Shown in pieces: positions 1-6,307 of a DNA stretch of 6,979 bases. The stretch's first letter is position 1. Every line of letters begins with the position of its first letter. The translations under genes and the position numbers were made by a program. The notes under the pieces are model-generated. The model did no database searches and was not told the origin of the DNA. It was given only the letters and a program-made list of their open reading frames with translations. This DNA is from an uncultured Bacteroidales bacterium (lineage in GTDB: Bacteria > Bacteroidota > Bacteroidia > Bacteroidales > WCHB1-69), in contig CALAVA010000306.1 of assembly GCA_937892025.1 (NCBI GenBank), forward strand, positions 1 to 6,979, in the 5' to 3' direction.

Positions 1-89
1 TCTGGTTTCAGCCCTAATTTTATGCTAATGTAGAAAGTTTAGCGGACAGTAATATTAAAATTTCAAAATTCTTCGGTAAAAAAGTAGTC

Positions 90-1631
90 TTATTTTTTTC
101 CGCCCAATATGGTACCCAACAACCCGCGTCCTACTTTAAACAAAGTGTTTACGGCTTCTCTTTTCGCTTTTGTTTTTATCATTTTTGCCATGCCGCCAAA
201 CATTTCATCTTGTTCTTTTTGTTTGCGTTGTTGTTCTTCCTTTTGTTGTTTTTCTAATTCTTTTCGTTGTTTATCGACTTCTTTTTGACGAGCGAGTTCT
301 TCTTTTTGTTTTATTATTTCTTCTTTTGCCAATTGTTCAGCATTGTGTTGTTCTGTCAGCATTTCAAAGGCTGACAAATTATCTTCCACGTTTTCATAGG
401 CTCCAAAAACAGCAGAATGACGAATAATATTTTGTCTGTCCATATCAGATATAACACCGACATGTCCTTCAGGAGGGAGAATGATTGCTTTTTCTACTAT
501 AGACGGAATTCCATTTTCGTCCAAAAATGAAACCAAAGCCTCTCCTACTCCCAAATTCATAATAGCCTCATCAGTTTTAATGGCAGGATTTTGCCGAAAT
601 GTTTGAGCAACGGCATTTATAACCTTTTGGTCTTTAGGGGTAAATGCCCGTAAAGCATGTTGTATTCTATTGCCTAATTGTCCCAAAATAGTATCAGGAA
701 TATCCATTGGATTTTGTGTACAAAAATAAATGCCAACTCCTTTAGAGCGAATAAGGCGAACGACTTGTTCTATTTTTTCTAACAAGGCTTTTGGAGCATC
801 ATTAAACAATAAATGGGCTTCATCAAAGAAAAAAACGAGTTTAGGTTTATCCAAATCTCCTACTTCTGGCAATTGTTCAAACAATTCTGAAAGCAAATAT
901 AACAAAAATGAAGTGTACACACGTGGAGCATTCATCAGTTTATCTGCTGTCATAATATTGACAATTCCTTTTCCGTCTTGTGTTTGCAGAAAATCATGAA
1001 TATCAATAGCAGGCTCACCGAAAAACACATTTCCGCCTTGTTCTTCTAAAGAAAGCAAACTTCTTTGTATTGCTCCTATGCTTGCAGGCGAAATATTGCC
1101 ATAACTCGTTGTATAGTCGCTCCGATGATTGCCGACATGTTCAACCATCTTTCTTAAATCTTTCAAGTCCAATAACAACAATTTATTGTCATCTGCTATT
1201 TTAAATATCAAAGTTAGCACATCACTTTGTGTGTCATTGAGTGTAAGCAAACGACTCATCAGCATAGGTCCCATTTCAGAAATTGTAGTTCTTATAGGGT
1301 GTCCTTTTTCTCCAAAAATATCCCAAAAGCAAACGGGGAAGGCCTTATAGTTAAATCCTCGTTCTTTCAGATGATAGGTTGAAATACGTTTTTCTATATG
1401 TTCGTTATTTCCCCCTTGCTGGCCGATACCGGACAAATCGCCTTTAATATCAGTTGCGAACACGGGGATGCCCATGCTACTAAAGGTTTCCGCCAAATTC
1501 TGCAAAGTACATGTTTTTCCTGTACCTGTGGCTCCACTAATTAAACCATGACGATTAACCATACGTAAAGTTATTCCTAATTCGGAATCTCCACAAATGG
1601 CAATACTTCCTTTTCCGTCAAGATTTATCAT
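90..1631 (-). CDS. HerA-like ATPase of the DUF853 (YjgR) family
   Basis: This 513-residue protein is a P-loop ATPase of the HerA/FtsK-type superfamily, closest to the DUF853/YjgR family, whose biochemical role is not firmly established. Seen in the sequence: Walker A GATGTGKT at residues 33-40; a family-typical segment ATDIKGDLSG at about 59-68; Walker B with hydrophobic residues then DEAH at 266-273; and a conserved arginine-containing stretch, GNRIQHALRAFTPKDQ, at about 320-335. The length is normal for the family. Residues about 425-477 are very rich in Lys, Glu and Gln and should form a coiled coil. The C-terminus (about 498-513) is a short Gly-rich hydrophobic tail ending in GGKK, as in YjgR. 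No signal peptide is visible, so it is probably cytoplasmic. It follows the LpxD-type gene by 20 nt and is likely the last gene of that operon. No Shine-Dalgarno precedes the ATG. The fold and family call are firm; any function in DNA translocation is inference. Confidence 0.9.
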   Translation of the reverse strand: MINLDGKGSIAICGDSELGITLRMVNRHGLISGATGTGKTCTLQNLAETFSSMGIPVFATDIKGDLSGIGQQGGNNEHIEKRISTYHLKERGFNYKAFPVCFWDIFGEKGHPIRTTISEMGPMLMSRLLTLNDTQSDVLTLIFKIADDNKLLLLDLKDLRKMVEHVGNHRSDYTTSYGNISPASIGAIQRSLLSLEEQGGNVFFGEPAIDIHDFLQTQDGKGIVNIMTADKLMNAPRVYTSFLLYLLSELFEQLPEVGDLDKPKLVFFFDEAHLLFNDAPKALLEKIEQVVRLIRSKGVGIYFCTQNPMDIPDTILGQLGNRIQHALRAFTPKDQKVINAVAQTFRQNPAIKTDEAIMNLGVGEALVSFLDENGIPSIVEKAIILPPEGHVGVISDMDRQNIIRHSAVFGAYENVEDNLSAFEMLTEQHNAEQLAKEEIIKQKEELARQKEVDKQRKELEKQQKEEQQRKQKEQDEMFGGMAKMIKTKAKREAVNTLFKVGRGLLGTILGGKK

Positions 1632-1651
1632 AGGGTAAAATTAGGAAACAA

Positions 1652-2632
1652 CTATTTTTGTTTTTTAAGTTCAGTGATTTCTTTTTTCAAATCACGGATA
1701 TCTTGCATCATATCAGGCAACAACCTCAAGGCTGCCAATTCTCTCCATTTTTTGCTTACTTCTATTGCAGGAGAGCCGAAAAGGACTTTTCCACCTGCCT
1801 CAACAGATTTGTCTATTGCAGATGTTGCTAACAATACGGTACCTTTGCCGACAACCAAATCCTTATTAATAGAAACTCTTGCCCAAATAATGCAATCGTC
1901 CTCTATGGTAGTTACCCCTGCAATAGCACAATGAGAACCGACCAAAACATGTTTTCCAATATGTGTATCGTGTCCTACTTGAACATGATTATCAAACTTA
2001 CAACCTTCGCCCACAAAGGTATCGCCGCTAACGCCTTTATCGATAGTACATAATGCACCAATTTCTACATTATCGGCAATAGTTGTCGTTCCACAAGACT
2101 CTAATTTATCCCAACAATTATTAGGACGATGTTTAAAATAGAAAGCCTCTCCGCCTATCACACTATTGGCTTGAATAATCACATTGTTTCCAATTGTTGT
2201 ATGATCATAAATGCTCACATTGGAATGAATAATGCAATTTTTGCCAATCTTTACATTTGCCCCAACAAACACTCCGGGTTGAAGAATAGTTCCTTCTCCA
2301 ATTTGTGCAGAGGGGTGAATGAAAGTAGATTGTGGATAAAACTTACGAACATGTTTCACAATTTTCACATAGGCACTAAATGGGTCTTTGACAACTATTA
2401 ATGTTTTGCCGTATGTATTTTCTGGCTTAATATCAATAAGGACGAAAGCCGCTTTGCTTTGTAAAGCCTTTTCGTAATATTTGGGATTATCAACAAAAGT
2501 GATTTCTCCATTTTGCACCATGTGTATTTCATTGATACCAAGTACATTTTCATTATCGTTACCTATTACGACAGCCTCAGTATCAATAATTTGTAAAATT
2601 TCTTTTACAGATATTTCTTTTTCAAAAATCAT
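1652..2632 (-). CDS. lpxD: LpxD-type UDP-3-O-acylglucosamine N-acyltransferase (efp-linked paralogue form)
   Basis: Left-handed beta-helix acyltransferase of 326 residues. LpxD enzymes transfer a 3-hydroxyacyl chain from acyl carrier protein to the 2-amino group of UDP-3-O-acylglucosamine during lipid A synthesis, in the cytoplasm. Seen: an LpxD N-terminal uridine-binding-like domain (about 1-100, with GEITFVDNPKYYEKAL at 42-57), hexapeptide repeats from about 102 to 285, the motif DNHVQVGHD at 214-222 with H221 matching the catalytic base His239 of E. coli LpxD, the IAG turn near 237-239, GSPA at 286-289, and a C-terminal helix from about 293 to the end. Differences from canonical LpxD: the segment GGEAFYFKHRPNNCWDKL (160-177) replaces the usual GADGFGYA-type sequence, and the position matching E. 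coli His276 is Asp258. From memory, an LpxD-like paralogue of this form lies directly after efp in many Bacteroidota, with the true lpxD elsewhere beside lpxC-fabZ and lpxA. It starts 7 nt after efp. Substrate specificity is uncertain. Confidence 0.85.
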   Translation of the reverse strand: MIFEKEISVKEILQIIDTEAVVIGNDNENVLGINEIHMVQNGEITFVDNPKYYEKALQSKAAFVLIDIKPENTYGKTLIVVKDPFSAYVKIVKHVRKFYPQSTFIHPSAQIGEGTILQPGVFVGANVKIGKNCIIHSNVSIYDHTTIGNNVIIQANSVIGGEAFYFKHRPNNCWDKLESCGTTTIADNVEIGALCTIDKGVSGDTFVGEGCKFDNHVQVGHDTHIGKHVLVGSHCAIAGVTTIEDDCIIWARVSINKDLVVGKGTVLLATSAIDKSVEAGGKVLFGSPAIEVSKKWRELAALRLLPDMMQDIRDLKKEITELKKQK

Positions 2633-2639
2633 TATTATC

Positions 2640-3206
2640 TTATTTTACTCGTTCAGAATAGCGGTTGGTACGCGTATCTACTTTTATCATTTCGCCCTCA
2701 TTGATAAACAAAGGCACCATTACTTCCGCACCTGTTTCAACAATGGCTCGTTTCAACGAATTTGTTGCCGTATCACCTTTTACACCGGGTTCGGTATATG
2801 TAACTTTTAAATCCACAAAAGCAGGCAATTCGCAAGTAAGTGGCGTGTCTGATTCTGTATGATACATAATCTCTACAACTTGCCCTTCTTTCAACAAGGC
2901 TGCATTGGAAATCATATTTCCATCTATTGCAATCTGTTCAAATGTTTCATTGTGCATAAAATTATAGGTATTGTCATTTTCTTTGTATAAAAATTGATAT
3001 TGACGACGTTCTACACGAGCCAAATCTATTTTCACACCTGCAGTAAAAGTATTTTCCAAAACTCTTCCTGTCCGTAAATTTCTTAATTTTGTACGGACAA
3101 AAGCAGGACCTTTACCTGGTTTTACATGTTGAAATTCAACAATAGACCATAACTCTCCATTATGCTCTATACATAATCCATTTTTAAAATCTGCTGTTGT
3201 TGCCAT
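2640..3206 (-). CDS. efp: Elongation factor P
   Basis: EF-P binds the ribosome between the P and E sites and relieves stalling at polyproline stretches. The 188-residue product has the full family length. Seen: the N-terminal KOW-like domain (1 to about 64) with the loop KPGKGPAF at 29-36, whose tip K32 aligns with the modified Lys34 of E. coli EF-P; a middle OB domain (about 65-127); and a C-terminal OB domain with the signature region GDTATNSLKRA...ETGAEVMVPLFINEGE and KVDTRTNRYSERV at the end. No modification enzyme (EpmA, EpmB or similar) is encoded in the window, so the state of K32 cannot be judged. The gene lies 79 nt after rplS, beyond a terminator, and overlaps nothing. I see no good TAnnTTTG box of its own in that gap, so it may depend on readthrough from rplS or on a degenerate promoter. 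It leads the tight efp-lpxD-DUF853 cluster. Confidence 0.97.
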   Translation of the reverse strand: MATTADFKNGLCIEHNGELWSIVEFQHVKPGKGPAFVRTKLRNLRTGRVLENTFTAGVKIDLARVERRQYQFLYKENDNTYNFMHNETFEQIAIDGNMISNAALLKEGQVVEIMYHTESDTPLTCELPAFVDLKVTYTEPGVKGDTATNSLKRAIVETGAEVMVPLFINEGEMIKVDTRTNRYSERVK

Positions 3207-3252
3207 AATAATAATTTCTAAATTAAAAAAAAGAAAATTAAATAAAAAAAAA

Positions 3253-3280
3253 GAAAAAACGGTTAAAAAACCGTCTTTTT
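3253..3280 (-). terminator. Rho-independent terminator after rplS
   Basis: Read on the minus strand, the stop codon of rplS is followed within about 11 nt by the hairpin ACGGTT-TTTT-AACCGT (stem 6 bp, arms at 3269-3274 and 3259-3264) and then a long U-rich run. The flanking A and T runs extend the pairing past one mismatch. Position, stem and U-tract fit an intrinsic terminator separating rplS from efp. The stem is short, so termination may be partial, which would let some transcription pass into efp. Confidence 0.8.
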
Positions 3281-3285
3281 CTTCT

Positions 3286-3639
3286 TTATGAACGTTTTTC
3301 TTTAATACGTGCTTTTTTACCCGTCAAGCCTCTCAAATAAAATATTCTCGCACGGCGAACTACACCATGTTTATTCACAACAATATTGTCAATAAAGGGA
3401 GAATTTAATGGGAAAATTCTTTCTACGCCTATTCCATTTGAAATTTTCCTAACAGTAAAAGTTTCTGTTGCCCCCGTACCAACACGTTGTAAAACAACAC
3501 CTTGATAGGCTTGCAAACGTTCTTTGTTACCTTCTACAATCCTGTACGTAACCGTTACGGTATCTCCTGCTGAAAATGCGGGAAATTCTTTCTTTGCTAC
3601 CGTTTGGGCTTCTACAAATTTAATCAATTCTGATTTCAT
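3286..3639 (-). CDS. rplS: Ribosomal protein L19 (bL19)
   Basis: Large-subunit protein at the 30S-50S interface. The 117-residue product matches the family's usual length of about 115. Seen: FPAFSAGDTVTVTYRIVEG (19-37), the core QAYQGVVLQR (43-52), the FTVRKISNGIGVERIFPLNSP region (61-81), and the basic C-terminal segment RRARIFYLRGLTGKKARIKE (95-114). These are strong L19 signatures from end to end, so the ATG at 3639 is secure. In many bacteria rplS follows rpsP-rimM-trmD; here it stands apart, with its own upstream -7 box, a leader of roughly 95-100 nt and a terminator, so it appears to be a monocistronic unit. No Shine-Dalgarno is seen before the start; the sequence there is A-rich. Confidence 0.98.
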   Translation of the reverse strand: MKSELIKFVEAQTVAKKEFPAFSAGDTVTVTYRIVEGNKERLQAYQGVVLQRVGTGATETFTVRKISNGIGVERIFPLNSPFIDNIVVNKHGVVRRARIFYLRGLTGKKARIKEKRS

Positions 3640-3735
3640 TTTTCTTATTGTTTTATCACGGCATTCACACGATTCACATTGCTAACACTGACAATTACGT
3701 TTACTGAACTAACCGCTTTTGTTATTATTTTTTGA
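3640..3735 (-). promoter_or_regulatory. rplS 5' leader, possible regulatory RNA
   Basis: If transcription starts a few bases after the -7 box at 3742-3749, rplS carries an untranslated leader of about 95 nt. Its middle (about 3657-3716) is visibly richer in G and C than the A/T tracts on both sides. It contains the tandem 7-mer ATTCACA at 3663-3669 and 3672-3678 (plus-strand reading). By eye I find only a weak hairpin, ATTGT/GCAAT with an 8-nt loop, around 3679-3696. Ribosomal protein genes often have autoregulatory leaders, so this is a candidate, but no known leader class was recognised. Confidence 0.3.
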
Positions 3736-3741
3736 CGGGTG

Positions 3742-3749
3742 CAAAGGTA
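3742..3749 (-). promoter_or_regulatory. Bacteroidota -7 promoter box for rplS
   Basis: The minus strand reads TACCTTTG here, an exact match to the TAnnTTTG -7 element recognised by the Bacteroidota primary sigma factor. It lies 102 nt before the rplS start codon and faces the gene. No clear TTTG -33 element is present about 20 nt upstream; that stretch is plain A/T-rich sequence. The match and orientation support a promoter, and the start site is inferred. Confidence 0.7.
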
Positions 3750-3945
3750 TAAAAATTATTTGAATAAATTGTGATTTTGGCTTATTATTTTTATTCAATC
3801 TAAAAAAACATGATATTTACACACTTTTTAGAAAAAAAAAGGTTCATTCGGATAAAAGACATATAATACCAAAATTAGAAAGAAAACAAATTTTTCTAAC
3901 AAACATATTATTCAAAAAAGACTGATATATTGTTAATATTTTTTG
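3750..3945. other. AT-rich spacer between divergent promoters
   Basis: This is the middle of the 343-nt non-coding region between rplS and the nfnAB gene (3640-3982). It consists of A- and T-runs, including a run of nine A at 3832-3840. I see no open frame of note, no tRNA or other RNA, no convincing inverted repeat and no recognisable operator. Its likely role is to hold the upstream parts of the two divergent promoters. Confidence 0.6.
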
Positions 3946-3953
3946 TACCTTTG
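3946..3953 (+). promoter_or_regulatory. Bacteroidota -7 promoter box for the nfnAB fusion gene
   Basis: TACCTTTG matches the TAnnTTTG consensus exactly, 29 nt before the GTG start codon at 3983. This would give a short leader of about 20-25 nt. A TTG occurs at 3930-3932, but its spacing of 13 nt is too short for a standard -33 element. The box is the same octamer as the one facing rplS on the other strand. Confidence 0.75.
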
Positions 3954-3982
3954 CAAACTTTTAGATTTTATTTTATATAATT

Positions 3983-6253
3983 GTGTACAAAATCATTAAC
4001 AAACAATTTTTGACTCCCAACATTGTGGAAATGGACATTTTGCATCCACAATTGGCAAAATCAGCACAACCGGGACAATTTTTAATTGTTATTGCGGCTT
4101 CTCAAGGGGAACGTATTCCATTGACTGTTTGTGATGTTGATATAGAAAAGGGATTAGTAACCATTGTCTTTCAAATTGTCGGTGCTTCAACGCAAGCCAT
4201 GTCCCAATATGAGATAGGTGATGCTTTTGCTGATATGGTTGGTCCATTAGGTCAAGCCTCGGAGTTGCTTTCCATACCTATAGCAACATTGCGAACAAAA
4301 AAAATACTCTTTATCGCTGGTGGTGTTGGCACGGCACCTGTTTATCCGCAAGTAAAATGGATGCATAGGCACAATGTTGATGTTGATGTTATCATTGGTT
4401 CTGCCTCTAAACAGACACTCATCTATACCGCAAAAATGGGACTTGTCGCCAAAAATCTTTACATTGCTACCGATGATGGCAGTGAAGGCTATAAGGGATT
4501 TGTTACCAATGTACTACAAAATCTCATTGAGCAACAGCATGTTCATTATGATATTGTTGTTGCCATCGGTCCTATGATAATGATGAAAAATATCGCTACA
4601 CTAACAAAAACACACAATATTCCAACCATTGTCAGTCTCAACTCTCTAATGGTAGATGGCACAGGCATGTGCGGTGCTTGTCGGGTTACTGTCAATGGCA
4701 AAATAAAATTCACTTGTGTAGATGGACCTGAATTTGATGGATTTCAAATTGATTATGATGAAGCGATGAAAAGACAGGCCATGTATGCCAATGTCGAAAA
4801 ACGCATATTATTGGAAAATCAAGAAAAAGAAGAACATCATATTTGTCATATTGGCGGTGTTAGTTTTGAGCAAGTCAATCGCTTACACAAGGTTCCGACA
4901 AGAGAATGTCCTATAGAACATCGCATACATTCTTTTGAGGAAGTTACTTTAGGTTATAATGATGAAGAGGCAATTCGTGAAGCCCAACGTTGTTTGCAAT
5001 GCAAAAATCCACAATGCAAGACAGGTTGTCCTGTAGAGATAGACATTCCTGCTTTTGTCGCTCACATTGCAGAAGGAAATTTTACGGCCGCTATTCAAAA
5101 AATATCAGAAGCGTCCTTATTGCCCGCCATTTGCGGAAGAGTATGTCCCCAAGAAACACAATGTGAAGGTCGCTGTGTATTAGGCAAAAAAGGTGATGCT
5201 GTTTCTATTGGAAAATTAGAACGATTTGTTGCAGACTATGCTAAAGAAAATAAAACACATTCTCACACACCTATTTTTTTCAACAATCACAAAATAGCAG
5301 TTATTGGCAGTGGTCCCGCTGGATTGACATGTGCTGCAGACCTCGCCAAAATGGGTTATAAAGTTACTATTTTTGAAGCCCTACATCGTGCAGGAGGCGT
5401 ACTCACCTATGGAATTCCCGAATTTAGATTGCCCAAACAAAGCGTTGTAGAGCCTGAAATTGAAAAGTTAAAATCATTAGGTGTTGATATACAAACAAAT
5501 GTTGTCATAGGAAAAACCTATTCCATTCAATCCTTATTAGAAGAAGAAGGTTTTGAGGCCATATTTATTGGAGTTGGTGCTGGGTTGCCTAATTTTATGA
5601 ATATCAAAGGAGAAAACCTTAATGGTGTAGTTTCTGCCAATGAGTTTTTAACAAGAAACAATTTAATGAAAGCCTATAATCCCCATTATTTAACACCAAA
5701 TTATGTCGGGAAAGACATTGCTGTGATAGGTGGAGGCAATGTGGCCATGGATGCCGCACGGACAGCCTTGCGACTTGGAGCCAAAGTGTCCGTTTTTTAT
5801 AGACGTTCTGAAACAGAACTCCCCGCTCGAAGAGAAGAGGTTTGTCATGCTAAAGAAGAAGGCATTGATTTTCATTTTTTGACTACCCCTGTCGAATTTA
5901 TCGGAGAAAACAATTGGATAAAAACCATACAATTCAGAAAAATGCAATTAGGAGAGCCCGATGAATCTGGAAGAAGAAAACCCATTGAAATAGAAGGTTC
6001 TGATTATAGCATTGACAAAGATATGGTAATTATGGCACTCGGCACAAGTCCAAACCCTCTCATTGGAAAGACGACTGAAGGTTTAAGTTTAAACAAAAAA
6101 GGTTGTATAGTTATAGACGAGCATGGTCAAACGTCCAAACAAGGAGTTTTTGCAGGAGGCGATGCTACAAGTGGAGCCGCTACCGTTATCTTGGCTATGG
6201 GAGCAGGACGAACAGCCGCAAAAGCCATTGACAATTATATTAAAAACAAGTAA
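3983..6253 (+). CDS. nfnAB: NfnA-NfnB fusion: NADH-dependent ferredoxin:NADP+ oxidoreductase / GltD-like
   Basis: A single 756-residue flavoprotein joining two subunits that are separate in Thermotoga and Clostridium NfnAB. Residues 1 to about 275 are NfnA/PyrK-like: FAD motif RIPLT (44-48), NAD-binding GGVGTAP (113-119), and a [2Fe-2S] site D225-C230-C233-C245 in DGTGMCGACR...C; an Asp plus three Cys is the ligand set known for NfnA. Residues about 303-756 are NfnB/GltD-like: cysteines 337, 340, 345, 349 and 384, 388, 394, 398 for two [4Fe-4S] clusters, FAD motif GSGPAG (442-447), NAD(P) motif GGGNVA (583-588) with YRR at 606-608, and the C-terminal FAD contact GVFAGGDAT (721-729). All cofactor residues are present. 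By family it would couple NADH and reduced ferredoxin to NADP+ reduction by electron bifurcation or its reverse. A sulfide dehydrogenase-type activity or a role as glutamate synthase small chain are alternatives; no gltB or pyrD lies nearby. The GTG start fits the family N-terminus, YKIINKQFLTPN. Confidence 0.9.
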   Translation: MYKIINKQFLTPNIVEMDILHPQLAKSAQPGQFLIVIAASQGERIPLTVCDVDIEKGLVTIVFQIVGASTQAMSQYEIGDAFADMVGPLGQASELLSIPIATLRTKKILFIAGGVGTAPVYPQVKWMHRHNVDVDVIIGSASKQTLIYTAKMGLVAKNLYIATDDGSEGYKGFVTNVLQNLIEQQHVHYDIVVAIGPMIMMKNIATLTKTHNIPTIVSLNSLMVDGTGMCGACRVTVNGKIKFTCVDGPEFDGFQIDYDEAMKRQAMYANVEKRILLENQEKEEHHICHIGGVSFEQVNRLHKVPTRECPIEHRIHSFEEVTLGYNDEEAIREAQRCLQCKNPQCKTGCPVEIDIPAFVAHIAEGNFTAAIQKISEASLLPAICGRVCPQETQCEGRCVLGKKGDAVSIGKLERFVADYAKENKTHSHTPIFFNNHKIAVIGSGPAGLTCAADLAKMGYKVTIFEALHRAGGVLTYGIPEFRLPKQSVVEPEIEKLKSLGVDIQTNVVIGKTYSIQSLLEEEGFEAIFIGVGAGLPNFMNIKGENLNGVVSANEFLTRNNLMKAYNPHYLTPNYVGKDIAVIGGGNVAMDAARTALRLGAKVSVFYRRSETELPARREEVCHAKEEGIDFHFLTTPVEFIGENNWIKTIQFRKMQLGEPDESGRRKPIEIEGSDYSIDKDMVIMALGTSPNPLIGKTTEGLSLNKKGCIVIDEHGQTSKQGVFAGGDATSGAATVILAMGAGRTAAKAIDNYIKNK

Positions 6254-6269
6254 ATTGATTCCAAATAGA

Positions 6270-6277
6270 TAACTTTG
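6270..6277 (+). promoter_or_regulatory. Bacteroidota -7 promoter box for asnS
   Basis: TAACTTTG fits TAnnTTTG and sits 30 nt before the asnS ATG, inside the 54-nt gap after the nfnAB stop codon. The placement is almost identical to that of the box before nfnAB. No proper -33 element is seen; a TTG at 6255-6257 is only 12 nt away. It suggests asnS can be transcribed independently of nfnAB. No terminator hairpin was found between the two genes, so readthrough is also possible. Confidence 0.6.
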
Positions 6278-6307
6278 TAAATAATACAAAACATAAAAAA
6301 CAAGCAA

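Noticed and set aside
1..89. Possible end of a plus-strand gene at the left edge (frame 1 ends at TAG 31-33).
   Set aside because: Only ten codons are visible, with no recognisable sequence; all three plus frames stop within 33 nt, so nothing distinguishes a gene tail. No terminator hairpin was seen either.
170..427. Plus-strand open frame rich in Leu, Val and Phe that looks like a membrane protein.
   Set aside because: It is the antisense of the Lys/Glu/Gln-rich coiled coil of the HerA-like ATPase; complementing such codons yields hydrophobic residues.
721..728. Minus-strand TATTTTTG matching TAnnTTTG inside the DUF853 gene.
   Set aside because: It lies within coding sequence far from any start codon; such matches are expected by chance in AT-rich DNA.
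3218..3225. TAATTTAG on the minus strand as a -7 box for efp.
   Set aside because: It has one mismatch at a conserved position and lies only 11 nt from the efp ATG, too close to be convincing.
3930..3932. TTG upstream of the nfnAB -7 box (and a similar TTG at 6255-6257 before asnS) as -33 elements.
   Set aside because: Spacing of 12-13 nt is well short of the roughly 19-21 nt expected in Bacteroidota promoters.
5690..5947. Minus-strand open frames inside nfnAB and across its 3' end (5690-5947, 6089-6331).
   Set aside because: They are antisense shadows of a strongly conserved flavoprotein, with no family signatures or start signals of their own.
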